Source: Ruminococcus sp. (GTDB taxonomy: Bacteria > Bacillota > Clostridia > Oscillospirales > Ruminococcaceae). From it: a DNA stretch of 64,000 bases. This document shows positions 25,521-34,397 of the stretch, piece after piece (within the stretch, counting starts at the first letter, position 1; every line of letters starts with the position of its first letter). The stretch spans positions 1 through 64,000 of the forward strand of contig JAUNOG010000006.1 in the NCBI GenBank assembly GCA_030531185.1. The letters are read 5' to 3'. The position numbers and the translations under genes are program-made. A model generated the notes under the pieces. The model did no database searches and was not told the origin of the DNA. It was given only the letters and a program-made list of their open reading frames with translations.

Positions 25521-26075
25521 ATGTTAGATAAACTGCTTGAAATCGACGGAGAAGTCCTGCTGTGGATACAGGAACACCTCCGAGCGGACTTTCTTGACCC
25601 CATTATTAAAGGCATTACCTATCTGGGAAACGGCGGCATTCTGATGATCGCCCTTTGCATAGTCCTGCTGATAATACCGAAAACACGCAGATTGGGTATT
25701 GTCTGCTCCTGCTCGCTGGCGGCTGCTTTCCTGCTGAATAACGTACTTCTCAAAAATATTATAGCGAGAACACGTCCCTACGAGGCGGTGGACGGTCTTT
25801 CACGCATTATCGGAAAACAGTCGGACTACTCTTTTCCCTCGGGTCATTCGGGAGCGTCCTTTGCGGTGGCTGTGCCGATCTTTAAGGAATGCCCCCGCAA
25901 GATAGGAATACCCGTACTGATACTTGCCTTTCTCATTGCGCTGTCAAGACTTTATGTGGGCGTGCATTATCCTACGGACGTTATCGCAGGAATACTGATC
26001 GGCACGCTGTTCGGAATACTCTCCTGCTATGTCTATCACAAAAAGACGGGTACTCAGGAAAAAATCTTCAGATAA
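25521..26075 (+). CDS. PAP2 family phosphatase
   Basis: 184 residues with about five membrane helices. The three PAP2 motifs are present: K78 to RP 85-86 in LKNIIARTRP, PSGH at 106-109, and SR 142-143 with H149 and D153 in SRLYVGVHYPTD. Family members dephosphorylate lipid phosphates such as undecaprenyl pyrophosphate or phosphatidylglycerophosphate at the membrane. The substrate here is not determined. AAAGGAG precedes the ATG. Confidence 0.9.
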   Translation: MLDKLLEIDGEVLLWIQEHLRADFLDPIIKGITYLGNGGILMIALCIVLLIIPKTRRLGIVCSCSLAAAFLLNNVLLKNIIARTRPYEAVDGLSRIIGKQSDYSFPSGHSGASFAVAVPIFKECPRKIGIPVLILAFLIALSRLYVGVHYPTDVIAGILIGTLFGILSCYVYHKKTGTQEKIFR

Positions 26076-26081
26076 ATATGC

Positions 26082-26116
26082 GCCGCACTCGCTGTCTGCA
26101 AGCGGGTGCGGCTTTG
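26082..26116 (+). terminator. Terminator of the PAP2 gene
   Basis: GCCGCACTCGC (26082-26092) pairs with GCGGGTGCGGC (26102-26112), followed by TTTGT. The U tract is short. Confidence 0.6.
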
Positions 26117-26178
26117 TCATAATGTTAAATTGAATATATCAGAGCCTATTTTAAATCGCTGAATTGTAATTTGTACCA

Positions 26179-26207
26179 TTGACTTTAAAGATATTATGGT
26201 ATATAAT
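26179..26207 (+). promoter_or_regulatory. Promoter of the WG-repeat lipoprotein
   Basis: TTGACT (26179-26184), 17 bp, TATAAT (26202-26207). It is about 64 bp before the start codon. Confidence 0.7.
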
Positions 26208-26270
26208 ATTTATATATGTATACAGATAAAATAGAAATTAAGGAAACAACAAATTAACAGGAGGAACTCT

Positions 26271-27623
26271 ATGAAAAAATTAACTTATACTGCGGCTTGC
26301 TGTGCGGCGGCAGCGGTTATGCTGGTCGGCTGCGCGATCCCCGGTATCGAGAGCGGCGGCAGCGATAACAGTATGACCGATTCATACAGCTATACTCCCG
26401 CTAACGAGGAGGAAGCCAAGCAGGGCTATTCTTGGATCATAGAACCGTCTATCTCGGCGGACAATATCATAAGTTTCGACGGAAGTCAGGTAGATCCCGA
26501 CGACGAGCAGAACTCCGCTTATGCCAATTACTCGGTCATTCGCCAGAACGGAAAATACGGTCTTATCGATTTCAAGGGCAATATTGTTATCCAGCCCGAG
26601 TACGACGATTATTATACCTGCTGGTGCGGAGAGGTCACTTTGTTTAATGTGATCGACGAAAAAAATGAGAAATACGAATACTGCACGGTGGACAGCTCCA
26701 AGCAGATAGTGGATTACGTGTCCGACCACACCGACAACGCTCCCAAGTATTACTGGGACGCAGAAAGCAAAAAGATATTTGTAAAGAACAATAACGAGGA
26801 GTACGGCACGGAGTACACGGGCAAGAAAACCGTCGTTGTGGGCGAGGCGAAAATCGAGAGCGCAGGCAACGGCTACTATGATATTACTCCCGAGGAAAAC
26901 TCTCTTTACGGACTTGCAAAAAAGGGCAAGCTTTTGCTGGATATGGTTTATTTCGACTACTATGCTCCCTCATATAAAGGCGCGGGACTTACCTGCATTG
27001 CTCTCAAGGACGGCGAAGGCAAGTGGGGCTATGTAGGCTCAGACGGAAAGACGGTAGTGGAGTTTAAATGCGACGGCGATATGAGCACCTACAACGGCAG
27101 TCTTATCGACGACGAAACAAAAGCGCACCCGTTCCTGTTTACGGGGGACTATGTTCCCGTTTCCGTCAATGCGAATTACGGATACTATGATATCGAGGGA
27201 AACTGCATAGTGCGCCCGGGAGAATTCGAGCAGGCAAGACCCGTTCACAACGGCAGAGCGTGGGTTCGTCAGAACGGCTTGTGGGGAGTTATCAAGCTGG
27301 GCGAAATCATCGAGGACGAGCCGACGAAGTATGAGGACAGTTCCTCAAAGAGCGAGACGACTACCACTAAGTCCTCTACCTCAACCAGCACCTCAACTAC
27401 GACTACCACCAGTCAGAGCGAGACTGCTCCGTCGTCTCAGCCGGTTTCTAATGTTACCAGCATAGACACGGCAGGTTCTTCGGATAACGGTTCGGACAGT
27501 CAGCCTGTCAGCAGTGATCCGATCGAGACAGACCCGCCGGTTACAGACCCGCCAGTCACCGACACTAACACGCCCGTTGTTCCGACTCCGCCTGAACCTC
27601 AGCCTACTGAGCCGGAACAATAA
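26271..27623 (+). CDS. WG-repeat lipoprotein with Thr/Ser/Pro-rich tail
   Basis: 450 residues. Signal peptide with lipobox LVGC, so it is membrane-anchored outside. The body carries WG (beta-leucine-rich-like) repeats such as NGKYGLIDFKGNIVIQPEY, GKWGYVGSDGKTVVEFK and NGLWGVIKLGE. The last ~95 residues are a Ser/Thr then Pro/Thr-rich stalk (for example TDPPVTDPPVTD), likely extended and possibly glycosylated. WG-repeat proteins are common in Clostridia and Bacteroidetes, and their ligands are generally unknown. Confidence 0.85.
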   Translation: MKKLTYTAACCAAAAVMLVGCAIPGIESGGSDNSMTDSYSYTPANEEEAKQGYSWIIEPSISADNIISFDGSQVDPDDEQNSAYANYSVIRQNGKYGLIDFKGNIVIQPEYDDYYTCWCGEVTLFNVIDEKNEKYEYCTVDSSKQIVDYVSDHTDNAPKYYWDAESKKIFVKNNNEEYGTEYTGKKTVVVGEAKIESAGNGYYDITPEENSLYGLAKKGKLLLDMVYFDYYAPSYKGAGLTCIALKDGEGKWGYVGSDGKTVVEFKCDGDMSTYNGSLIDDETKAHPFLFTGDYVPVSVNANYGYYDIEGNCIVRPGEFEQARPVHNGRAWVRQNGLWGVIKLGEIIEDEPTKYEDSSSKSETTTTKSSTSTSTSTTTTTSQSETAPSSQPVSNVTSIDTAGSSDNGSDSQPVSSDPIETDPPVTDPPVTDTNTPVVPTPPEPQPTEPEQ

Positions 27624-27638
27624 GGAATAAGTTTATTA

Positions 27639-27670
27639 TCCGCTTGCAGAAGTTCTGCGGGCGGATTTTC
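27639..27670 (+). terminator. Terminator of the WG-repeat gene
   Basis: A 13-bp stem (27639-27651 with 27653-27665, two G-T pairs, tight loop) is followed by TTTTCTT. It begins 15 bp after the stop codon. Confidence 0.75.
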
Positions 27671-27765
27671 TTATCTCTTATATCTGGCAGAGTATGCCTC
27701 CTTACGTCGGGATTTCTCATTTGTATGTTTACCGCAAGCTATTTCGTACTTCTCATTTTGGAGTG

Positions 27766-27943
27766 TTTCGCTCCTGCGGGAGCGACAAGGGGCTCCTCGC
27801 CCCTTTGAACCCTCGCAAGCCCTCCCGCGGCGGGCTTGACCCTCCGCTTTTTAACTTACGTCATAGTTTTGTGTTAGCTTTTCATTTCGTTCCGCTGAGC
27901 AAGTTTATCTAACCTCTTATTTCTAACATCTAACTTCTTACTT
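27766..27943 (+). repeat. Composite heptad/GC-hairpin repeat, copy 3
   Basis: The GC part (27766-27852) has hairpins CTCCTGCGGGAG and GGGGCTCCTCGCCCC. It shares GCGACAAGGG and CGCAAGC with the copy at 35.3 kb, but the stem bases differ in compensating ways. Five 7-bp units (CTAACCT, CTTATTT, CTAACAT, CTAACTT, CTTACTT) follow at 27909-27943. Nothing else is visible in the 27624-27937 gap. Confidence 0.7.
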
Positions 27944-28807
27944 TAAGCTTTCTCCCAGTTTTCTTATGAAGTTATCTCCTGCGATGCCGTTTGCGGAATA
28001 ATCCCATTTTTTCAAAAGTTCGTTAACGGCTTTCTGTGTGCCTTCCCCAAAAATTTCGTTATCGTCAAGCTTCTGATCGATAAGCTTTTTGTCCTTTGCA
28101 AGAATAAGCATTTGCTTCAGAGCAAGCACTCCTCTGTCTTTATCACCCGTTTTCCAGCCTGCGCTGTCAAGTATCTTCTGCGATTTACCGTACCCGTTAA
28201 GTCCCTTTTCTTTTATAAGCGCGGGATAATCCTTATAAGAGTAATCAAGATCGCAGTTTCCGTTTACTCCGTTGACCTTGCCTGTGGAGCTGTACTGCCA
28301 CATTCCGTAGCTGTCGGAATACGCGGGTTCGTCCACATCAAAATGCGCTACCCAGACGTCGTATTTTTTACGGCATTCTGCGGGAACCTTGTTTTTCAGG
28401 AAATCCGCATAGCTGTAAATTGCGGCGTAGCAGCCCTTACTCTCCAGATAAGAGCAGAACGCGTTTATGATATCCCCGACAACGGCATTTGACAGACCCT
28501 GCTGTACGGCGTCCTCTATATCCATTGCAAGGGGATATTCAAACTCCCTGCCTTTGACAGCCTCAAGAAACACCTTAGCCTCTGCCTCAGCCTGTGCGGC
28601 ATTAACGGCATAGGAATACCAGTACGCTCCCACATTAAGACCTGCCGATTTTGCGTTGGTGTAATTTTTGTCAAAACATTTGTCCTTTTGAGAAATATAC
28701 CGTCCGTAGCCTGCGTTTATCATTACAAATTTATATCCTGCGGACTTGACCTTGCCGAAATCTACGTCACCCTGCCATTTGGAAACGTCTATACCTTTAA
28801 CCGCCAT
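27938..28807 (-). CDS. GH25 lysozyme (endolysin type)
   Basis: 289 residues from ATG at 28807, with GGGAG upstream. The GH25 barrel begins KGIDVSKWQGDVDF and carries the DxE pair in AMDIEDA. It hydrolyses the MurNAc-GlcNAc bond of peptidoglycan. The last ~60 residues (MLILAKDKKLIDQKL to IRKLGE) look like a small wall-binding domain. There is no signal peptide. It overlaps the end of the holin-like gene by 11 bp, the classic holin-endolysin order, so I read it as phage-derived. Confidence 0.88.
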   Translation of the reverse strand: MAVKGIDVSKWQGDVDFGKVKSAGYKFVMINAGYGRYISQKDKCFDKNYTNAKSAGLNVGAYWYSYAVNAAQAEAEAKVFLEAVKGREFEYPLAMDIEDAVQQGLSNAVVGDIINAFCSYLESKGCYAAIYSYADFLKNKVPAECRKKYDVWVAHFDVDEPAYSDSYGMWQYSSTGKVNGVNGNCDLDYSYKDYPALIKEKGLNGYGKSQKILDSAGWKTGDKDRGVLALKQMLILAKDKKLIDQKLDDNEIFGEGTQKAVNELLKKWDYSANGIAGDNFIRKLGESLK

Positions 28808-29000
28808 TGTTTTTACTCCCTTCCGCATTTTCCTTTTTTACCGTCTGAGTACCGAAGTAAAAGCCGATAACTACGGTGAATATTGTGATGAACTGCTCCG
28901 CTGATATCCTGCCTTTCAGCGACAGCACTCCGAACACTGCTGTCATCAGTATGGTCACTATACTTTTTACGTCTATGAGCATTGCCAGTTTCTGTTTCAC
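28797..29000 (-). CDS. Small holin-like membrane protein
   Basis: 67 residues from GTG, after AAGGAGAGG. Two membrane helices (IVTILMTAVFGVLSL and FITIFTVVIGFYFGTQ) are followed by a charged tail (KKENAEGSKNN). Size, layout and overlap with a GH25 endolysin fit a phage holin. The exact family is uncertain. Confidence 0.7.
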   Translation of the reverse strand: MKQKLAMLIDVKSIVTILMTAVFGVLSLKGRISAEQFITIFTVVIGFYFGTQTVKKENAEGSKNNGG

Positions 29001-29036
29001 CTGAAAACCTCTCCTTTCCGTTGTACTTTACCGTAT

Positions 29037-29074
29037 TTGGCGAGTTATATCAGGGTAAGCCTGATGTCCGCCAA
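29037..29074 (-). repeat. Inverted repeats in the holin leader
   Basis: The outer pair TTGGCG (29037-29042) and CGCCAA (29069-29074) encloses ATCAGG (29049-29054) and CCTGAT (29060-29065). A TATAAT-like box on the minus strand lies at 29081-29076. It may be an RNA hairpin or an operator. Confidence 0.4.
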
Positions 29075-29195
29075 TATTATACTATTCTTGGAGACTGCCA
29101 TTCGTTCTGCGACGACCGTGATTTTTATTTTCCGAATTTTTTAGTATCATAATTTTGCAGCAAGTTCAGAAATTCTAAAATTAGTGTGAAATTAC

Positions 29196-29223
29196 TTGAC
29201 AGGAAAAATTTATATGGTATAAT
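29196..29223 (+). promoter_or_regulatory. Promoter of the LexA-like regulator
   Basis: TTGACA (29196-29201), 16 bp, TATAAT (29218-29223) with an extended TGG before the -10. This is one of the strongest promoters in the window. Confidence 0.8.
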
Positions 29224-29271
29224 TAATTTATAAAGAAAAATCGGAACAATCGACAGCAGGAGGAAAACAGA

Positions 29272-29802
29272 ATGAGTACATTTGCAGAAAATCTTAGGGC
29301 TGCAATGGAGGAAAAACAAATCACCCAGTCGGAGCTTTGCAAGCGGACGGGTATTTCAAAATCCTTTGTGAGCCAATATCTTTCGGGAAAATTCAAGCCA
29401 AGGGAGGACAAGCTCACGCTGCTTGCTCAGGCTCTTGACACTACCAAGGGCAGGCTTATGGGATATGAAAGTCCGCGGGCTTCCAAGGGCTGCGAAACGG
29501 ATAACCTGATAAAGGTCAACGTTTACAGCGCGGACGAGCCCGATAATCCTTGGAGTACTGTTTACATAACAGCCGAGCCGGGGGAATATGTGTACTATAT
29601 TTGCCGAGACGACAAGAACCGTCCCTTTGTGATGTCGGGAGACTATCTGCTGGTATCTGTAGGAGAGATCGGCAAGGCGGGGCTTTACGCCGTGAAAAAG
29701 GGCGAAAGCAGCAAAGTGTATTTCAGAGAGCTGGAAGACCCGAGGCAGGAAACGGGACTAACGGTAATAGGCAGAGTATGCGAAATACGCAGGAAATTAT
29801 AA
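29272..29802 (+). CDS. XRE/LexA-like repressor without the S24 serine
   Basis: 176 residues, start after AGGAGG. The HTH (~5-62) includes ITQSELCKRTGISKSFVSQY. The C-terminal part resembles an S24 (LexA/CI) domain: DDKNRPFVMSGDYLLVSVGE followed by GLYAVKKGESSKVYFREL. In active S24 proteins the first motif has a Ser before Met (as in DSMEP). Here KN occupies that place, so self-cleavage is unlikely. It lies divergent to the holin/endolysin pair, as in a phage immunity region. Expected role: stable repressor of the neighbouring lytic genes or of elsewhere-encoded phage genes. Confidence 0.78.
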   Translation: MSTFAENLRAAMEEKQITQSELCKRTGISKSFVSQYLSGKFKPREDKLTLLAQALDTTKGRLMGYESPRASKGCETDNLIKVNVYSADEPDNPWSTVYITAEPGEYVYYICRDDKNRPFVMSGDYLLVSVGEIGKAGLYAVKKGESSKVYFRELEDPRQETGLTVIGRVCEIRRKL

Positions 29803-29811
29803 AAAAAATAA

Positions 29812-29850
29812 AAACCGACATTTCGATTTGTCCGAAATGTCGGTTTGCTT
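29812..29850. terminator. Bidirectional intrinsic terminator
   Basis: AAACCGACATTTCG (29812-29825) pairs with CGAAATGTCGGTTT (29833-29846), a perfect 14-bp stem with A and T tracts on both sides. It ends both the repressor gene and the DHHW gene. Confidence 0.9.
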
Positions 29851-29858
29851 TTTATTTG

Positions 29859-31088
29859 TCAATCCAGCCACATAAAGTTATTGTCCGAATTTATAAAATC
29901 CACATTGTAAAGGAATATCACCTTTGTAATGCCCTTTTCTTTCACATATTCCGAAACAGACAGCTCTTCCATATGATAATATCGAAGGTCTATCATTGAG
30001 ATATGCTTGTATTTATCGCAGAAATACGGCATTACGCTGTTGGCGTAGCTGTCCTTGACGATAAGGACGTTCTCGTCGCTCTCTCCCTGCGTTTCTATTT
30101 CCACAAGGTCGAAATTTCCGCCTAAAAAGGTTTTGTACTTGTCCTTAGCGTCCTTAAAGCTTTCGTCGAAAAGTCCCGTTCTTGTGAGATTTCCGGCTTT
30201 TGCTAGCTCGGGATTGTCTCCGCCGTCCCCCGCATAATTTACCGTTATCTCATTATCGGGATTTGTACACAGGCGAACCTCGTCGCTTTCCGCCGTGAAG
30301 TCGGGAGCTTTTGAATACAAAGTACCGTAAAATCCGCCGAGAGTTTCAACGCTGTATTTGACCTCGGGGATTGTTTCACCCATAGCGTTCATAAGTCCGT
30401 CAAAAGCCGTTTTCGCTCCCTCCGCCGTCCAGTGGTGGTCGGTCTTATAAAAGACCTGAGTACCGCCGTCGTCGGCGGCTTTAAGGTCGTCGTAGGCGCT
30501 GTAGAAGTTTATGTCCTCCGACAGACTGTTTTTAATTCGATCTATGCTATCGAGCTGATCGTCCGCCTGAGTTACCTCGGGCAGCTTGTCCGACAGCACG
30601 GATATAGCGTTAGGCGCAAGCAGAAAGCTTACCTCCGCACTGTCCTTTACCGTTTCGGTAAAATCGTTGAGCGCGGCTGTATTTTTGTCCACAAGAGCGG
30701 AATTTTCCTGATAGTCCTGAAGATAATAGCCGTCCTCTGCGAAATACACGCCGTTCTGATAGGATTTCAGCATAAGCCTGTCCATACCCGTTTTCAGGGA
30801 AACCATAGCGTCCTTCATAAACAGCTGGTCGGACATATATGTCTCGATATCCGCCGTAAAATCCCCGCTTTTGAGGTTTTCAAAAGAAAATTCAGGAGTT
30901 TGGCTGAGCTTTCTGTTTTCCATATCCGAAAACTCTCTGTCGGGACTTAAAATACCCGCTACTGCAAATCCGAATATCACCAGCAGAAAGCACGCCGCCG
31001 TTATTCCGTAACCGATTTTGTTGGCTGTGGACATCTTCTGCGTAACGGAGGGCTTGTCGTTTATCTTTATCTCGTTTATATCGTCCAT
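29859..31088 (-). CDS. DHHW family protein (AlgJ/AlgX-like)
   Basis: 409 residues with one N-terminal membrane helix after a short cytoplasmic tail. The extracellular SGNH-like domain carries the naming motif in FYKTDHHWTAEGA and ends in LIVKDSYANSVMPYF, with the serine region of the family. DHHW proteins accompany MBOAT acyltransferases and place the acyl group on a surface polysaccharide. It sits 12 bp after the MBOAT gene and is probably the last gene of the operon. Confidence 0.88.
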   Translation of the reverse strand: MDDINEIKINDKPSVTQKMSTANKIGYGITAACFLLVIFGFAVAGILSPDREFSDMENRKLSQTPEFSFENLKSGDFTADIETYMSDQLFMKDAMVSLKTGMDRLMLKSYQNGVYFAEDGYYLQDYQENSALVDKNTAALNDFTETVKDSAEVSFLLAPNAISVLSDKLPEVTQADDQLDSIDRIKNSLSEDINFYSAYDDLKAADDGGTQVFYKTDHHWTAEGAKTAFDGLMNAMGETIPEVKYSVETLGGFYGTLYSKAPDFTAESDEVRLCTNPDNEITVNYAGDGGDNPELAKAGNLTRTGLFDESFKDAKDKYKTFLGGNFDLVEIETQGESDENVLIVKDSYANSVMPYFCDKYKHISMIDLRYYHMEELSVSEYVKEKGITKVIFLYNVDFINSDNNFMWLD

Positions 31089-31100
31089 TTATCCCGCCTC

Positions 31101-32519
31101 CTAAAATCTGAAATACAAAAACGGGTTAAAGGAATTTCCCGCAAGATAAGCCGTACACACGATCAGCAGAACAACGCTTGTGACAGGCACGCAGACACAG
31201 TTGTAAAGCGCGGGCTTGTCCCTTGAAATGCTGTGACCGATCTTCTTCACCAGCGGCGTTGAGGTTACCGCAAGCAGTATGAGAAGTACGGCGTTCTGCG
31301 CCAGCCAGAAAACAGTTTGACGGTTTATCAGCGGCAATCCTCCCAAGCCGAACATATTCTTGAAATTCTGCACGAGAGCCGAGCTGTCCTCAAAGGCAAA
31401 AATTCCCCAGCCTATAACTATGAGCAGGAGCGTATATATATGTCTCACCACAGAGGGCGCTTTTCTGATAATTTTAAGCAGGAATGTTTTCTCCATAAGC
31501 AGGATAACGCCGAAATAAACTCCCCACAGCATAAAGTTCCAGTTTGCGCCGTGCCAGAAGCCCGTTAAGAACCAGACTATCATAATATTAAGGCATTGAC
31601 GGAGCTTTCCCTTTCTGTTTCCTCCGAGAGGGATATAAACATAGTCCCTGAACCAGCTTGACAGCGAAATATGCCAGCGTCTCCAGAACTCTGTGATGCT
31701 GTCGGAAATATAGGGGTGATCGAAGTTTTCCAGAAATTCAAAGCCGAACATTTTACCCAGACCGATAGCCATATCGGAATATCCCGAAAAATCAAAATAT
31801 ATTTGGAATGTATAAGCGATAATCCCCAGCCAGCTTGCGGCAACGCTCAGTTCGCTCTGAGGAGTATTGGACACGGTCTCAAACAATGCTCCAATACTGT
31901 TGGCAAGAATGACCTTTTTACCCAGTCCGATACAAAAACGTCTTACGCCGTCGGCAAAATGCTCCAAGGTCTCCCTGCGCTGCGAGAGCTGTTCGGCAAT
32001 ATCCTTATATCTTACGATAGGACCCGCGATAAGCTGGGGGAAGAGCGCGACGTAGGTCGCAAGGTCAAGAAAATTCTTCTGGCTTTTGACCTCTCCTCTG
32101 TAAACGTCGATAACATAGGAAAGCGTCTGAAAGCTGTAAAAGGATATTCCGATAGGCAGGGCAAGTCCCAGAGGCTTTATGTCCGAACCCATAATGCCGT
32201 TTGCGGCTCCGATAAAGAAATCGGTATACTTGAAAAACAGCAGTAGTCCTATATTCCACACCACAGCGGCAAGCGTGGCTATAAACGGGACTTTTCCGCA
32301 GTCCTTGCCCCCTCGGGTCTTGTCCGCAAACAGCCCCGTTACATACGCCACAGCCGTGGAGGCTATCATAAGCGCTACATAAACAGGTTCGCCCCATGCA
32401 TAAAACACAAGGCTGAACACAAACAGCACAAAATTGCGGAACGCACGGGGAACGATATAATATGTTATCAGTACAAGAGGGAGAAAGGCAAAAAGAAATG
32501 TAATTGATGAAAAAAGCAT
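31101..32519 (-). CDS. MBOAT family O-acyltransferase (AlgI/PatA/DltB-like)
   Basis: 472 residues with about ten membrane helices. Family blocks are YFDFSGYSDMAIGLGKMFGF, EFWRRWHISLSSWFRDY and LTGFWHGANWNF, the last holding the catalytic His. It moves an acyl (usually acetyl) group across the membrane for transfer onto an exported polymer. The partner proteins here are DHHW, DUF4358 and SGNH, all surface proteins in the same orientation. Confidence 0.93.
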   Translation of the reverse strand: MLFSSITFLFAFLPLVLITYYIVPRAFRNFVLFVFSLVFYAWGEPVYVALMIASTAVAYVTGLFADKTRGGKDCGKVPFIATLAAVVWNIGLLLFFKYTDFFIGAANGIMGSDIKPLGLALPIGISFYSFQTLSYVIDVYRGEVKSQKNFLDLATYVALFPQLIAGPIVRYKDIAEQLSQRRETLEHFADGVRRFCIGLGKKVILANSIGALFETVSNTPQSELSVAASWLGIIAYTFQIYFDFSGYSDMAIGLGKMFGFEFLENFDHPYISDSITEFWRRWHISLSSWFRDYVYIPLGGNRKGKLRQCLNIMIVWFLTGFWHGANWNFMLWGVYFGVILLMEKTFLLKIIRKAPSVVRHIYTLLLIVIGWGIFAFEDSSALVQNFKNMFGLGGLPLINRQTVFWLAQNAVLLILLAVTSTPLVKKIGHSISRDKPALYNCVCVPVTSVVLLIVCTAYLAGNSFNPFLYFRF

Positions 32520-32577
32520 TTGGTTTTCCTTTCAGTAGTCTGAAATTAAGTTGTCCGAAAATTATGTTACGTCTGAT

Positions 32578-33096
32578 TTAGCCGATTATTTCCTCCGCCT
32601 TTGCGTTGTCGCCCGAAATACAGAGATATACGCAGTTTCCGTTTACCTTTAATACGGGACTGTCAAGCTTAGGAGCCTGTTCGGGGTTGTAATCGGTAAA
32701 TGTATTCTTCTGCGCCTCTATTCTGCTCTCCAGAGCGGACTTTATATCGGCGGCGGCAGTTTCGTCCGCAGCCTCAAAGCAGGCTATCTCCTCGGGAGTT
32801 GCACCCGACGAGCTGATGTAAATTTTACAGCTTGTATATTTATCCTCGGAAACGCCCATTATCTTCTGTATCTTTTCCCCCTCGAGCTCAATAAGCTCGT
32901 CGTCGAAGGAAATATCGGATTTAAGCTTGTCCGCAGTAGCCGCAACGTCGGCGGTCTCCGTATTTGCGTCTGCCTGTTCGGCAACGGAGGTATTTCCGCT
33001 TTCCGCCTTGCTGTCGTTATCTCCGCCGCAGGAGGAGAACGCACAGGCAACCGTCATAACTGCAAGTACCGTACAAATAAGTCTCTTAAAATTCAT
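32578..33096 (-). CDS. DUF4358-type lipoprotein
   Basis: 172 residues. Signal peptide and lipobox SSCG; then a Ser/Ala-rich spacer and a small folded domain (KIQKIMGVSEDKYTSCKIYIS, then SPVLKVNGNCVYLCIS). DUF4358 proteins often travel with MBOAT/DHHW genes in Clostridia; function unknown. It lies between the SGNH hydrolase and the MBOAT. Confidence 0.75.
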   Translation of the reverse strand: MNFKRLICTVLAVMTVACAFSSCGGDNDSKAESGNTSVAEQADANTETADVAATADKLKSDISFDDELIELEGEKIQKIMGVSEDKYTSCKIYISSSGATPEEIACFEAADETAAADIKSALESRIEAQKNTFTDYNPEQAPKLDSPVLKVNGNCVYLCISGDNAKAEEIIG

Positions 33097-33123
33097 TTTA
33101 ATTATCCTTTCCTTTTTTGAAGA

Positions 33124-33996
33124 TCATGTATTGTCTATAATAAAGTTCTGCCAGCGCAGGCAGTATTCGCTGTTAAGGTGAACTCCGTCGGTAGACGCCT
33201 CCTCGGGCAGATAACCGTTTTCGTCCTCTACGGCGGCGGAGCAGTCAAGATAATTTACGCCGAGCTGAGCGGCAACCTCCGAAATAGCTTGACTGAATGT
33301 CTCGGCATTGGCATTGTTGACGGTCTCGCCCTCGGCGTCCTTAGAGGCTGTCACAGGCAGAATGCCCAGACAGTATATCTTTGCATCAGGCTGAAGTTCA
33401 ACGATCTTGGAGACAAGCTCCGTGTAATGCTCCTTAAAAGTATCGATATAAGGCCAGCCCATTTCGTTCGTACCGAAAGCGATATAAACTCTGCCGTACT
33501 GTTTCTGAGCCAGAGCGTCGGGTATAGTGCCGTAGTTTCCGTTTTCAAGGGTAATATCCGCACTTGTAAGAGCGGTATCGATATTCAGTCCCACAGCGCA
33601 CAGGAACGTAGCCTTGGGCTTATCCGTACTGTTCATCATACCCACTGTTCGGGAATCTCCGATAAACACGGCGTCGGACAGATCGTCCTCCGTATCGGCA
33701 GGTCGGGAGTATTCCCCCTTGCTGTTTATTTCGGCAGCGCTGCTGTCCGATTGCGAGCTTTCATCTTTATTCTTTTTATCCGTCTCAGAGCTGTCCGCTT
33801 TAGACGAGCTTTCGGACTTGGCAACAGAGCTGTTTGAAGTTCCCGCCTCAGCTATCTTGTCCTCCTTAACGGCATAGACAGACCAGCCCACGGTAAACAG
33901 CATACAGCCGAGGCAAAGCGCCGTTATAAAATTCTGCTGAGCGCGAACCCGCTTTTTTCTTTGGCGGGCAAGCTTTTCGTTGTTATCCTGCTCCAT
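33124..33996 (-). CDS. SGNH/GDSL-type esterase, membrane-anchored
   Basis: 290 residues. A basic cytoplasmic N-terminus and one membrane helix, then a Ser/Lys/Asp-rich linker, and an SGNH hydrolase from ~100: block I FIGDSRTVGM (Ser), block III FGTNEMGW (Asn), block V DGVHLNSEYC (Asp and His). This is probably the esterase or transferase partner of the O-acylation genes downstream. First gene of the operon, with its promoter at 34059-34087. Confidence 0.87.
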   Translation of the reverse strand: MEQDNNEKLARQRKKRVRAQQNFITALCLGCMLFTVGWSVYAVKEDKIAEAGTSNSSVAKSESSSKADSSETDKKNKDESSQSDSSAAEINSKGEYSRPADTEDDLSDAVFIGDSRTVGMMNSTDKPKATFLCAVGLNIDTALTSADITLENGNYGTIPDALAQKQYGRVYIAFGTNEMGWPYIDTFKEHYTELVSKIVELQPDAKIYCLGILPVTASKDAEGETVNNANAETFSQAISEVAAQLGVNYLDCSAAVEDENGYLPEEASTDGVHLNSEYCLRWQNFIIDNT

Positions 33997-34058
33997 ATTT
34001 TACCTATCCTTAACATACGAATTGCGAGCGGAAAATTCCGCAGACTAATATTATATTA

Positions 34059-34087
34059 ATAATAACACATTTCTATACTTATTTCAA
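34059..34087 (-). promoter_or_regulatory. Promoter of the O-acylation operon
   Basis: Minus-strand TTGAAA (34087-34082), 17 bp, TATTAT (34064-34059) with an extended TGT. It is about 63 bp before the SGNH gene. Confidence 0.6.
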
Positions 34088-34175
34088 GTGATTTTTTATC
34101 CAAACTTAAATTATTTTATAAGCTTTTATCGGTATAATACGACACAAAGCCCTAATAAGGATATTATATGCAAGA

Positions 34176-34397
34176 TCATACGGAATAACCGCCGTTATCA
34201 TCGTTTTGACATTTTGCCTGTACGGCGGCGATGACGGACAGCGCCTCTCCTGCAAGCTGTAAAATTGCGGACAGATACTCCAGTTCGTCGGGAGAACGAC
34301 CCTCTGCGACAGCGTTGGCGAGGGAGACCGCAAGCAGGTTCATCTGTTGACCATAGGCTAGACCTCCGTCGCAGCAAAAATTCTTATTCATTTTCAT
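34176..34397 (-). CDS. Small protein, DUF6774-like
   Basis: 73 residues from ATG at 34397, with AAGGA six bases upstream; a longer open frame starts inside the divergent gene and has no site. The core NLLAVSLANAVAEGRSPDELEYLSAILQLAG is cut here to NLLAVSLANAVAEGRSPDEL and suggests two amphipathic helices. It recalls the short DUF6774 proteins of Clostridia (placed from memory). No signal peptide. Divergent from the DUF421 gene. Confidence 0.6.
   Translation of the reverse strand: MKMNKNFCCDGGLAYGQQMNLLAVSLANAVAEGRSPDELEYLSAILQLAGEALSVIAAVQAKCQNDDNGGYSV

Noticed and set aside
29272..29802. Active self-cleaving LexA
   Set aside because: The C-terminal motif has KN where Ser-Met is expected, so I describe it as LexA-like without cleavage.
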